This document shows, piece after piece, positions 1 through 6,842 of a stretch of DNA of 48,540 nucleotides. Positions within the stretch are counted from its first letter, which is position 1; every line of letters begins with the position of its first letter. The notes beneath the pieces are model-generated. The model did no database searches, was not told the DNA's origin, and worked only from the letters and a program-made list of their open reading frames with translations. The stretch is taken from contig JAKPDW010000042.1 in NCBI GenBank assembly GCA_029552245.1, positions 1-48,540 on the forward strand, written 5' to 3'. This DNA is from Deltaproteobacteria bacterium (lineage in GTDB: Bacteria > Desulfobacterota > Desulfomonilia > UBA1062). The position numbers and the translations under genes are program-made.

Positions 1-1
1 G

Positions 2-838
2 CTCAGGGGCACGCTCAAGTGCGCGGCCGTGAAGGCGCCCGGGTTCGGTGACCGCCGCAAGGCCATGCTCGAGGACATCGCCATCCTGACCGGCGGCCAG
101 GTGATCTCCGAGGAGCTGGGCCGCAAGCTCGAGAGCGCGTCCATCTCGGACCTCGGCAGGGCGAAGAAGGTGGTCATCGACAAGGACAATACCACCATCG
201 TCGAGGGCGCCGGCAAGAGCAAGGACATCCAGGGCCGCATCACCCAGATCAAGGCGCAGATCGAGGAGACGACCTCGGACTACGACCGTGAGAAGCTGCA
301 GGAGCGCCTGGCGAAGCTCGCGGGCGGCGTGGCGGTGATCAAGGTGGGCGCTGCGACCGAGCCCGAGATGAAGGAGAAGAAGGCGAGGGTCGAGGACGCC
401 CTGCACGCCACTAGGGCGGCCGTCGAGGAAGGGTTCCTGCCCGGCGGCGGCGTGGCGCTGCTGCGCTGCATCGACAAGCTCAACAGCCTGGATCTCGAGG
501 GCGACCAGAAGTTCGGGGTGAAGATCGTGCAGAAGGCGCTCGAGGAGCCTCTCAGGCAGATCGCGGTGAACGCCGGCCTCGAGGGCGGGATCGTGGTCGA
601 GAAGGTGAAGTCCCTGAAGGGCAATCACGGCTTCAACGCCGCGACCGAAGAGTACGAAGACCTCTTGAAGGCCGGTATCATCGACCCCACCAAGGTGACG
701 CGCTTCGCGCTCCAGAACGCGGCGTCCGTGGCCGGGCTCTTGCTCACCACCGAGGTCATGGTCGCAGAGATCCCGGAGGAGAAGAAGACCGGCCCCGGGG
801 CAGGCGGCATGCCCCACGGCATGGACGACATGATGTAA
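2..838 (+). CDS. groEL: Chaperonin GroEL, C-terminal half (5' end outside window)
   Basis: Sixty-kilodalton chaperonin subunit of the GroEL/GroES folding machine in the cytosol. The frame is open from base 2 and reads [20 protein letters not shown], a hallmark GroEL segment near residue 270 of the usual ~545. The GTG at 29 is an internal valine codon, not a start. Downstream the conserved [14 protein letters not shown] stretch and the Gly/Met-rich C-terminal tail ([11 protein letters not shown]) are present, so the visible part is intact. It ends just before a strong intrinsic terminator. The start, and any groES partner, lie upstream of the window. Confidence 0.98.
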   Translation, partial: LRGTLKCAAVKAPGFGDRRKAMLEDIAILTGGQVISEELGRKLESASISDLGRAKKVVIDKDNTTIVEGAGKSKDIQGRITQIKAQIEETTSDYDREKLQERLAKLAGGVAVIKVGAATEPEMKEKKARVEDALHATRAAVEEGFLPGGGVALLRCIDKLNSLDLEGDQKFGVKIVQKALEEPLRQIAVNAGLEGGIVVEKVKSLKGNHGFNAATEEYEDLLKAGIIDPTKVTRFALQNAASVAGLLLTTEVMVAEIPEEKKTGPGAGGMPHGMDDMM

Positions 839-861
839 ACGGGCCCTTGACATCGAGGCTG

Positions 862-897
862 AACACGGCGGCGTGTTCGACACGCCGCCGTGTTTTT
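862..897 (+). terminator. Intrinsic terminator of groEL
   Basis: A perfect GC-rich stem (862-875 pairs with 881-894) closes a TTCGA loop and runs into five T residues at 893-897. It lies 23 bases after the groEL stop. The opposite strand has no T-tract, so it terminates plus-strand transcription only. Confidence 0.9.
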
Positions 898-964
898 ATG
901 CCCGGCTCCCGACCGGGGAGAGGACCCCGCCGGTATCGACCGTCTTGCAGGGCCACCCTTCACT

Positions 965-1387
965 TCACGGCCATGAAGGGATCAACCCGCTCATGGTCAC
1001 CTTGGGTTGCACAGAGGCCTCCGCCTCCTCCTCCGAGTCGAACTCGCAGGAGGCAGCCCTGCCCTTTTCCGACCAGGCCACGTACACACGGGTTCTCAGG
1101 CCGAGCTCTGCCTCCTGGACGGACCAGAAACGGTAGAACGTCATCCCGCCCTCGATGATTGGGTTGGCCGGGTCCTTGTGCCAGCCCGGCGACAGGGCGG
1201 GGGATGCCTGCGGCTCAGCCCACAAGGAAGCCGCCTGGGTGCGGCACAGGACTGCCGCCCTGCTCATGGTTTCGCTGTAATGGGCGGCGTGCATGCAGAC
1301 CTGGATCGTGCGGAACGCCGCCAGCGCGCACACCATGAGCATGGCGAGAGCGATCATCACCTCTATGATCCCGAACCCGCTCTTCAC
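965..1387 (-). CDS. Type II/IV pseudopilin (PulG/GspI-like), small
   Basis: About 140 residues. The N-terminus VKSGFGIIEVMIALAMLMVC is a class III signal: a short basic leader, a Gly|Phe prepilin peptidase site, Glu at mature position +5, and a hydrophobic helix of about 20 residues. The rest is a small globular domain with three further Cys and no recognised family motif. The GTG start is chosen because it overlaps the stop of the upstream pseudopilin gene as GTGA (1384-1387) and places the peptidase site at residue 4-5. It probably forms a minor-pseudopilin pair with that neighbour. No secretion ATPase, platform or secretin gene is nearby, so the machine they serve must be encoded elsewhere. 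Confidence 0.75.
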   Translation of the reverse strand: MKSGFGIIEVMIALAMLMVCALAAFRTIQVCMHAAHYSETMSRAAVLCRTQAASLWAEPQASPALSPGWHKDPANPIIEGGMTFYRFWSVQEAELGLRTRVYVAWSEKGRAASCEFDSEEEAEASVQPKVTMSGLIPSWP

Positions 1388-1974
1388 CTGGCGGCCCTCC
1401 AGCCGTCGTCCCATTCGTACTCGAGGACGACGCCGGAAGCGGGCATGACCCTCAAGGCCATGTCCCTGCTCCCTGACGTGAGGTACACGGTGCCCGAGTT
1501 GCACGTGCCCATGGCCGAGAAACTCACGCGGTTGTCCGACAAGCTCACCCCGTCGCGGGGGATCTCCGTGTCGTTCGGGCCCCTGGCGGCCCTCGAACCG
1601 AACCGAATACCCCTCTGGAGGACATAGGGGCCCACGAAGGGTTCGCCGGCGTCGCGGCGGCCGTTCCCGTCGGTATCGGCATGGCAGTACCATCTCGACT
1701 CACCAGGGACGAAGCAGACTCTCCAGCAGACCCGCTGCCTCATGGCGAGGTCTCTCGCGTGGACGATCTTCTGGTGGATCTCGCTCGCCTGTCTCGTGAT
1801 GGCCGAGCGCATGAAGAAGGGCCCGAGCACCGGCAGGGCGAGACCAGCCAGCACGCACACGACGACAACGACGGCCGTCAGCTCGGCGAGGGTGAACCCC
1901 TCTCCGGCCGCGGGGTTCACCAGACGGCCTGTTCCGACCTCTCCACGTACACCATGACTGCATGCGCAGCGCAT
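1384..1974 (-). CDS. Type II/IV pseudopilin (GspH/FimT-like)
   Basis: About 196 residues from the ATG. A prepilin cleavage site reads AAGEG|FTLAELTAVVVVV, with Glu at mature position +5 and a long hydrophobic helix. A C-terminal domain with conserved-looking aromatic and Gly positions follows, as in GspH/FimT minor pseudopilins. The leader from this ATG is long (about 27 residues); an in-frame GTG at 1920 gives a normal nine-residue leader and may be the true start. The stop overlaps the next pseudopilin start by 4 nt. A TATAAT box at 2055-2060 on this strand may drive the pair. Confidence 0.78.
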   Translation of the reverse strand: MRCACSHGVRGEVGTGRLVNPAAGEGFTLAELTAVVVVVCVLAGLALPVLGPFFMRSAITRQASEIHQKIVHARDLAMRQRVCWRVCFVPGESRWYCHADTDGNGRRDAGEPFVGPYVLQRGIRFGSRAARGPNDTEIPRDGVSLSDNRVSFSAMGTCNSGTVYLTSGSRDMALRVMPASGVVLEYEWDDGWRAAR

Positions 1975-2388
1975 ATTCCATGAAAAGAGAAAGGCACGCT
2001 CACCGAATAGGGCTTCAAGGGTACGACGCTCGGTTCGAGCCTTCTCGATGTTCGATTATAGTACGCATCCCCGGCCAAGAAAAGGGCACACCTCGGTGCG
2101 CGCGCCACGCAGGAAGGCTGCGGGATGACACCCATGATCGGCAGTCGAGCACGGAGGTCCATGGTCAAAGGGGGATTCTCGGCCTTGCCTTTTGACGCGC
2201 AGGTCTTCCCGCTCTGGCCGCAGCGCCTTGTCCTGACCTCGAGAGGAGGCCATATCCTTCACACGACACTCGGCATCACGGGTCTTCACCCGCTCGGCGC
2301 TCATGCGGCACCGGCGAAACGCCGCGGCCGGCCCCTCGCGATGCGTGTCCTCACCCGCCTTCACACCGTGCCCATGCCGGCCCAGAAA
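1975..2388. other. Intergenic region between the DUF523 and pseudopilin genes
   Basis: About 410 bases. Apart from the candidate minus-strand promoter at 2055-2083, no convincing gene is visible. The open frames here are short and of biased Arg/Pro/Gly composition, typical of random high-GC sequence. No terminator with a T-tract was found after the DUF523 gene. Confidence 0.6.
2055..2083 (-). promoter_or_regulatory. Candidate sigma-70 promoter of the pseudopilin pair
   Basis: On the minus strand a perfect TATAAT (2060-2055) is preceded 17 nt upstream by TTTTCT (2083-2078), a weak -35. It would start transcripts near 2048, about 75 nt before the pseudopilin ATG. This is a by-eye assignment. 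Confidence 0.42.
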
Positions 2389-2859
2389 TCACTCGTCCGC
2401 ATCCTCGTTCACGACGGCGATGCCCATGTCCCGGAGCATGGCCGCGGTGACCCCGAGCCCCCGGGTCAGCCCGCCGGTCGTCCACACCTCGTGCGTCGCG
2501 CAGGAAGGGCTCCGCTCCTTCAGTATGGCCAAGCGCACCCCCATGAGCCCGGCCAGGAGGCATACCTGCCGTGCGCCGTGAAGGATCGCCCCTGTCACGT
2601 CGCGGCCCGACGCGTCCACCACGCCCGCCTCGCCCCTCACCACCGCCGCACCGTCTCCGCCTTCGAGACGGGCGCTGGGCCTCGGGGTCGGCAGTCCGCC
2701 AAGCTGCTCCGGGCACACGGGGACGAGGTGCACGTCATGCAGACCGGTTATGTATGCGCACCGACGCGTGGTGCCGTCGTACCTGCAGGAGACGCCGAGA
2801 AGGCACGCACTCACGAGAACCGGTCCGCCAATCCCTGACAGATCGAAGCGGTCTTTCAC
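2389..2859 (-). CDS. DUF523 family protein
   Basis: About 156 residues. It matches the DUF523 family (PF04463): a near-N-terminal VLVSACLLGVSCRYDG, a central CPEQLGGLPTPRP and a C-terminal AILKERSPSC. The conserved cysteines suggest metal or cluster binding, but no function is established for the family. The family usually has Gly after SPSC; here it is Ala. The GTG at 2859 is preferred because AAGGAG sits 9 nt upstream; the longer frame would need a TTG codon. The gene stands alone between the pseudopilins and purN. Confidence 0.85.
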   Translation of the reverse strand: MKDRFDLSGIGGPVLVSACLLGVSCRYDGTTRRCAYITGLHDVHLVPVCPEQLGGLPTPRPSARLEGGDGAAVVRGEAGVVDASGRDVTGAILHGARQVCLLAGLMGVRLAILKERSPSCATHEVWTTGGLTRGLGVTAAMLRDMGIAVVNEDADE

Positions 2860-3342
2860 GATCCACGCTCCTTGTGCATCCGAGGCCTTGGGCTGCCGGT
2901 GCAAGGCCGTCCGGCCCGCTGTTTCCGCCCCCGGGACCCCGACACCAAACCTTGCATACGTCAGGGTGCCCTCGCCTCGAGCAACCCCGCCTTACGCACA
3001 CCGGCACAGACGGCCGTGATGGAAAGACCCCGGCCGACAAAAGGCCGCCTTGTTCGGCCGCGTGTCGCAAGGCGGCCTTCATGGGCCTTCAGGCCTCGTT
3101 GCATGCACAAGGTCGTGGAGTCTTTCCCGAGGGCCGCTCGTGCGCCACCCGGATGGGCGCCGTTGATCCGTACGCGCTCGCGACGCGCCTCATGCGTGTC
3201 GTTGCAGGCCACATGCCGCACACGCAGGCGAATCACCCTCTTTTTGCCCCACAGAGACCCTTTCCGTTCGCCGCACTTGCCGCTGGGCGGACCACCGCCA
3301 GGCGACTTCCCGGCCCTCACCGCAAGGATGCGCGCACGCATC
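2860..3342. other. Intergenic region between purN and the DUF523 gene
   Basis: About 480 bases with no convincing gene. The notable element is the long inverted repeat at 3041-3079, annotated separately as a probable terminator for purMN. A promoter for the DUF523 gene could not be picked with confidence. Confidence 0.6.
3037..3079 (-). terminator. Probable terminator of the purM-purN operon
   Basis: Perfect 12-bp inverted repeat (3041-3052 with 3068-3079) around a 15-nt loop. Read on the minus strand, the stem is followed by TTTTGT, a short T-tract. It lies about 260 nt beyond the purN stop and is the first good stem after it. The modest T-run makes efficiency uncertain. Confidence 0.5.
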
Positions 3343-4005
3343 TCACAGGGTGCACCCCTCGATCGGGGGGTTCACGAGGAAGGCGGCCGGGTCCTTCTCG
3401 AGGCCCTTCACCCTCACCTTCCTCCCCTCCACGACGAGCCTGTTCTCTGCGAAGAGCCGGATGGCCATGGGATAGATGCGGTGCTCCAGCCTGAGGATCC
3501 TCTCGTTCAGCTCCTCCTCGGTGTCGTCAGGGTACACGGGGACAACGGCCTGGATGATGATGGGCCCCGTGTCCACGCCCTCGTCCACGAAATGCACCGT
3601 GCACCCGGAGAACCTGACCCCGTAGTCTATGGCCTTCTGTCTCACGTGAAGACCCGGGAATGAGGGCAACAGGGCGGGGTGTATGTTCATGATCCTGCCT
3701 GGGAAGCGCCTCAGGAAGGCCGGGGTGAGCACACGCATGAAACCTGCAAGGGTCACGAGGTCGACCTGGTACTCTTCCAGCTTGCCTGCGAGCGCCTCGT
3801 CGAAGGATTCCCTGTCGGGATACGCCTCGTGCTGCACCACGACCGTCGGGACGGACATCTTCCGCGCGCGGACGAGTGCGTAGGCGTCCGGCACGTTGCT
3901 GATCACCACGGCGACGGTGCCGTCGATGAGACCGGAGGCGCAGGCATCCATGATGGCCTGGAGGTTCGACCCGCTCCCCGAGACGAGAACGCCTATGCGG
4001 ATCAT
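3343..4005 (-). CDS. purN: Phosphoribosylglycinamide formyltransferase
   Basis: 220 residues, normal length. It transfers a formyl group from 10-formyl-tetrahydrofolate to GAR, the third step of purine synthesis, in the cytosol. Visible signatures: the N-terminal phosphate loop GVLVSGSGSNLQA (5-17), the catalytic NIHPALLPSFPG with Asn107 and His109, and VHFVDEGVDTGPII with Asp145. These match the E. coli triad Asn106/His108/Asp144. The ATG overlaps the purM stop as ATGA (4002-4005), so the two are translationally coupled. The C-terminal ~25 residues extend slightly past the usual end. Confidence 0.97.
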   Translation of the reverse strand: MIRIGVLVSGSGSNLQAIMDACASGLIDGTVAVVISNVPDAYALVRARKMSVPTVVVQHEAYPDRESFDEALAGKLEEYQVDLVTLAGFMRVLTPAFLRRFPGRIMNIHPALLPSFPGLHVRQKAIDYGVRFSGCTVHFVDEGVDTGPIIIQAVVPVYPDDTEEELNERILRLEHRIYPMAIRLFAENRLVVEGRKVRVKGLEKDPAAFLVNPPIEGCTL

Positions 4006-5039
4006 GAGATGATCACCGGGTCCATTCCCTTGGTGCGCGCGTCGATGTAGCCGATGATGTCCGCCGTCTCCTTGAGGCCCTTGAGCCTGAGCATGACATC
4101 GTCGGCGTCCTTCGGTGACACGATCAGGATCATCCCCACACCCATGTTGAACGTGCGGTACATCTCGTGATCTTCGATCTTGCCGACCTCCTGGATGAAC
4201 CTGAAGATCGGGGGGACCTCCCACGAGCCTTTCCTGATGCGGGCGCACGACCTCGACGGGAGAACCCTCGGTATGTTGTCCACGAAGCCGCCGCCCGTGA
4301 TGTGAACGATCCCCTTGATCTCGAAGCTGCGGATCACGTTGAGCACGCTCTTGACATAGATGCGCGTGGGCGTGAGGAGTTCCTCTGCGAGGGTCCTGCC
4401 GATATCCTCGAGATAGTCGTCCACCCTGAGCTTGGCCCGCTCGAAAAGGACCTTGCGCACCAGGGAGAACCCGTTGCTGTGCAGGCCCGAGGAGTGGATC
4501 CCGATGATCACGTCCTTGGCGGCGATCCTGGACCCATCGATGATCTTCTCGGCATCAACAACGCCCACGCCGAAACCGGCGAGGTCGTACTCGTCTTCCC
4601 TGTAGAAACCGGGCATCTCGGCCGTCTCTCCGCCGATGAGCGCACATCCGGCCTCGGCGCAGCCCCTCGTGATACCCGATATGACGGCCTTGGCGCGTTC
4701 CAGGCTCAGCGCCCCGGTCGCGAAGTAGTCGAGGAAGAACAACGGTTGCGCACCCACGACAACCAGGTCGTTGACCACCATGGCCACGAGATCGATGCCC
4801 ACAGTGGAGTGGTTGTCCGCCATGAAGGCGATCTTGAGCTTGGTGCCTACGCCGTCCGTGGAAGATACGAGTATCGGGTCGGTGTATGCCCCGGTGTCGA
4901 GCTTGAAGAGCCCTGCGAACCCGCCTATCCCGCCTATGACCTCAGGACCGTGGGTGGACCTCACGCTCGACTTGATCGCCCTGACGAGCTGGTTCTGTTT
5001 GTCTATGTCTACTCCTGCATCCCGGTACGTCAATGACAT
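4002..5039 (-). CDS. purM: Phosphoribosylformylglycinamidine cyclo-ligase (AIR synthetase)
   Basis: 345 residues, full length. It closes FGAM to AIR with ATP in purine synthesis. Family motifs are all present: the GGFAGLF segment near residue 40, SSTDGVGTKLKIAF near 59-72, GGETAEMPGFY, and GGGFVDNIPRVLP in the C-terminal half. It is the first gene of a two-gene operon with purN and overlaps it by 4 nt. The start has a purine-rich stretch (GGGGGG) just upstream and a candidate promoter about 25-50 nt before it. Confidence 0.98.
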   Translation of the reverse strand: MSLTYRDAGVDIDKQNQLVRAIKSSVRSTHGPEVIGGIGGFAGLFKLDTGAYTDPILVSSTDGVGTKLKIAFMADNHSTVGIDLVAMVVNDLVVVGAQPLFFLDYFATGALSLERAKAVISGITRGCAEAGCALIGGETAEMPGFYREDEYDLAGFGVGVVDAEKIIDGSRIAAKDVIIGIHSSGLHSNGFSLVRKVLFERAKLRVDDYLEDIGRTLAEELLTPTRIYVKSVLNVIRSFEIKGIVHITGGGFVDNIPRVLPSRSCARIRKGSWEVPPIFRFIQEVGKIEDHEMYRTFNMGVGMILIVSPKDADDVMLRLKGLKETADIIGYIDARTKGMDPVIIS

Positions 5040-5620
5040 GGGTACCCCCCAGATTTTCCCTAGTATATGAGATTCACGCGCTCGTCAATCCGGCAACGAG
5101 CCAGAGGAGACCGTCCGTGCGCCTGTCGTGTGCATATGCACCCATTCACGTTGCGGGAGACTTCATGGCGCATGCCCGAAGCAACCAGGTGCGCAGGGGG
5201 GTGAGAGACTGTACGGGCGGAGCGTCCACCCGTCCCTGGGTGGAACGTCCGTTTGGCACTCCCTTCGCCCTCGAAGCCCGCTGACGGCGGGTACACCCCC
5301 TTTCCAGGCGTCTCGCGCCGAGCGCCCACGAATCACTCGAGATACCGAGGCGTCGGGGGGTCAACCCCGGGTGTGCGCACTCCCGTCACCACTCCCGATG
5401 GCGACGGGTGACCGCGCGTATCCGGAATGACCCGGTTACGAGCTTCGAAATATAGCAATAAAGGCGGATGATCTCCCTGAGGCCGTGGATCGAGCGCAGA
5501 TCAACGCGTGTCGTCCGTCCCTCCAGGGTTGCATCATCGAAGACCCCGGACGATGTGACATGAAGCACGACGACGATCATACCGGTTCCATGAACAGCGA
5601 TCAGGGTCGCATCGAAGTCG
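5040..5620. other. Intergenic region between purM and the zraP-like terminator
   Basis: About 580 bases. Only the purM promoter candidate near its left edge is supported. A minus-strand frame at 5386-5661 was considered and rejected because it runs through the terminator hairpin and has no family resemblance. Confidence 0.55.
5062..5088 (-). promoter_or_regulatory. Candidate promoter of purMN
   Basis: Minus-strand TTGACG (5088-5083) and TATACT (5067-5062) with a 15-nt spacer, just upstream of purM. The hexamers are good but the spacer is short for sigma-70. No purine operator was recognised. Confidence 0.45.
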
Positions 5621-5658
5621 AAAAAAAAGGATGGCGGTATGGGCATTGGCCGCCATCC
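5621..5658 (-). terminator. Strong intrinsic terminator of the zraP-like transcript
   Basis: On the minus strand a perfect 9-bp GC-rich stem (5658-5650 with 5637-5629, loop 12 nt) is followed by eight consecutive T residues (5628-5621). It lies about 150 nt beyond the stop of the zraP-like gene, leaving a long 3' UTR. Confidence 0.88.
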
Positions 5659-5733
5659 CAAGAGGAGGTAGATAGGAGTTGTGTGGTTATGAAGAAGGTT
5701 CCTGGGCTTTCTTCATAGCCATGAGCCTTTTTC

Positions 5734-5766
5734 TTGTTTCCTCTGTCCTTTTGTTTCCTCTGTCCT
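5734..5766. repeat. Short tandem repeat, 17-bp period
   Basis: TTGTTTCCTCTGTCCT occurs at 5734-5749 and again at 5751-5766, separated by one T. It lies in the 3' UTR of the zraP-like gene. On the transcript strand it reads as A/G-rich GAGGAAACAA units. Confidence 0.8.
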
Positions 5767-5811
5767 GAGGGTGTCCCCCGGGCTTTCGCCCCGCCCGGTC
5801 CCCTCCCGGCG

Positions 5812-6312
5812 TCAGATCCGTCCGCAGCCGCGGCCGAAGCCCATGCCGCCCATGAAGCCGCGCATGTAGACCGGTCTGAACCTTGCCTCGGGCACCACCT
5901 TCTTGACCTCCAGCTGGTGCCGTATCCGGGCGCGCTCGATCTGGTCCCTGATGGACGCGATCTGCTTGTGGAGGTCGAGGACCTTCGCCTCGTCCGGCTT
6001 GTCGGCGTTGATGGCGGCTTCGAGTTCGAGGACCTTTATCCTCTCCTGCTGCGCGAGCGGCTCCAGCTTCTTGTAGAGCTCGGCTTCCAGCTTATCGACC
6101 CGCTCCCGCTGCTCGGGGGTGAGATCGCCTGCGCCCGGGGCGAAATACATCCCGCCGCGGCAGAAACCGCCTCTGTCTCCACGGTCGTCCCTGTCGTACA
6201 TCATGCCTCTCCCGTCGGGCCCGTAACCCCACCTCGGACCCCAGGCCATGAGGGGCACGGCCAGTGCGGTCAAGATGGAGAGCGTCAAGACGATTATCAT
6301 GGTCCGTTTCAT
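5812..6312 (-). CDS. Periplasmic ZraP/Spy/CpxP-like stress protein
   Basis: 166 residues. A signal peptide (about 1-23, ending LMAWG) precedes a Gly/Arg/Asp-rich linker. A helical region of about 90 residues follows, opening with LTPEQRERVDKL (about 64-75), the LTxxQ-type motif of the Spy/CpxP/ZraP family. The C-terminal tail is Gly-rich with one Cys (GRGCGRI). Family members are periplasmic chaperones or metal-binding regulators; ZraP is zinc-linked. It is divergent from a ZraS/ZraR-like pair and has a consensus sigma-54 promoter. AAGGAGG lies 8 nt before the ATG, fixing the start. The His cluster of enteric ZraP is absent, so the metal role is uncertain. Confidence 0.82.
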   Translation of the reverse strand: MKRTMIIVLTLSILTALAVPLMAWGPRWGYGPDGRGMMYDRDDRGDRGGFCRGGMYFAPGAGDLTPEQRERVDKLEAELYKKLEPLAQQERIKVLELEAAINADKPDEAKVLDLHKQIASIRDQIERARIRHQLEVKKVVPEARFRPVYMRGFMGGMGFGRGCGRI

Positions 6313-6364
6313 TGGTGATCCTCCTTGTTCGAGTGTGTCGGTTCACTCAGCTTGCCCCTCATTG

Positions 6365-6380
6365 AGCAACACCCGTGCCA
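6365..6380 (-). promoter_or_regulatory. Sigma-54 promoter of the zraP-like gene
   Basis: On the minus strand the sequence is TGGCAC-N5-TTGCT, an exact match to the -24/-12 consensus. Transcription would start near 6353, giving about 40 nt of leader before the ATG at 6312. The neighbouring activator carries an intact GAFTGA motif, the sigma-54 contact. Confidence 0.9.
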
Positions 6381-6476
6381 ATGCATCGACGAGTCTCTTT
6401 CTCCTTGTGATATCATCCCCTTACGAATGCCGCCCGCCGTCTACACGCCATGGATGATCCCCGGCATCGATGCTCC

Positions 6477-6526
6477 TGTACATTTTCTATACACATCGCC
6501 CAAGCTTCGTGTATAGAAACTATACA
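6477..6526. promoter_or_regulatory. Two dyad activator sites upstream of the sigma-54 promoter
   Basis: Two 17-bp sites share the form TGTA(T/C)A(G/T)-N3-CTATACA, at 6477-6493 and 6510-6526. Their starts are 33 bp apart, about three helical turns. Viewed together, TTTCTATACAC (6484-6494) and GTGTATAGAAA (6509-6519) form a perfect 11-bp inverted repeat. They lie about 100-145 bp upstream of the -24 element, the usual place for enhancer sites of NtrC-class activators. The ZraR-like protein is the natural candidate binder, by inference. Confidence 0.72.
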
Positions 6527-6842
6527 TGGTGCATACCTCGAGCAGGGTACCTCGCGGAAGCAGTGTGGCCGGGGGGACGAACGGCCCTCGGTTTCGGGCA
6601 TGGACGACGAGGAGTCTGCCTGGAGGTGAACCTCGATGCCCGAGGAGGCCGCCATGCACCGTCAACGCCTCACAACGCACTGGTTTCACACATGGTTTTC
6701 GGTTCGCGACATCGTCTCTCCCCGGGTGCCCGGTCGCCTGTGAGCCCCTGTCTCGACCCGTTCTCGCCTCCTCTCCGACGAACGGCACGAGGGGCCTGGT
6801 CATGGACGCCGAGCATCCGGCGCTTCGCCTTGGGGACATGGC
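6527..6842. other. Leader region upstream of the sensor kinase gene
   Basis: About 315 bases with no supported gene. Several overlapping frames exist but have no start signal or family match. A promoter for the kinase-activator pair is expected here but could not be picked by eye. Confidence 0.5.

Larger units (their letters stand above)
5621..5770 (-). ncRNA. Candidate 3'-UTR-derived small RNA
   Basis: The zraP-like mRNA has about 150 nt of 3' UTR ending in a strong hairpin with a U8 tail. Just before the hairpin the transcript carries CTCCT and CCTCC, complements of Shine-Dalgarno sequences (opposite 5674-5678 and 5664-5668). The E. coli homologue cpxP gives rise to the 3'-UTR sRNA CpxQ, so this arrangement is suggestive. 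The 5' boundary is unknown. A ten-codon frame (MAMKKAQEPSS) lies inside it and may be chance. This is inference. Confidence 0.3.

Noticed and set aside
29-838. GTG at 29 as a groEL start
   Set aside because: The frame continues upstream to base 2 with conserved GroEL residues (LRGTLKCAA), so the gene is cut by the window edge.
2025-2060. tRNA-like GGTTCGAGCC stretch
   Set aside because: The flanks do not form a 5-bp T-stem and no acceptor or anticodon arm can be drawn around it.
5386-5661. Minus-strand frame of about 91 codons between purM and the zraP-like gene
   Set aside because: It starts inside the terminator hairpin at 5629-5658, lacks a ribosome site and resembles no family.
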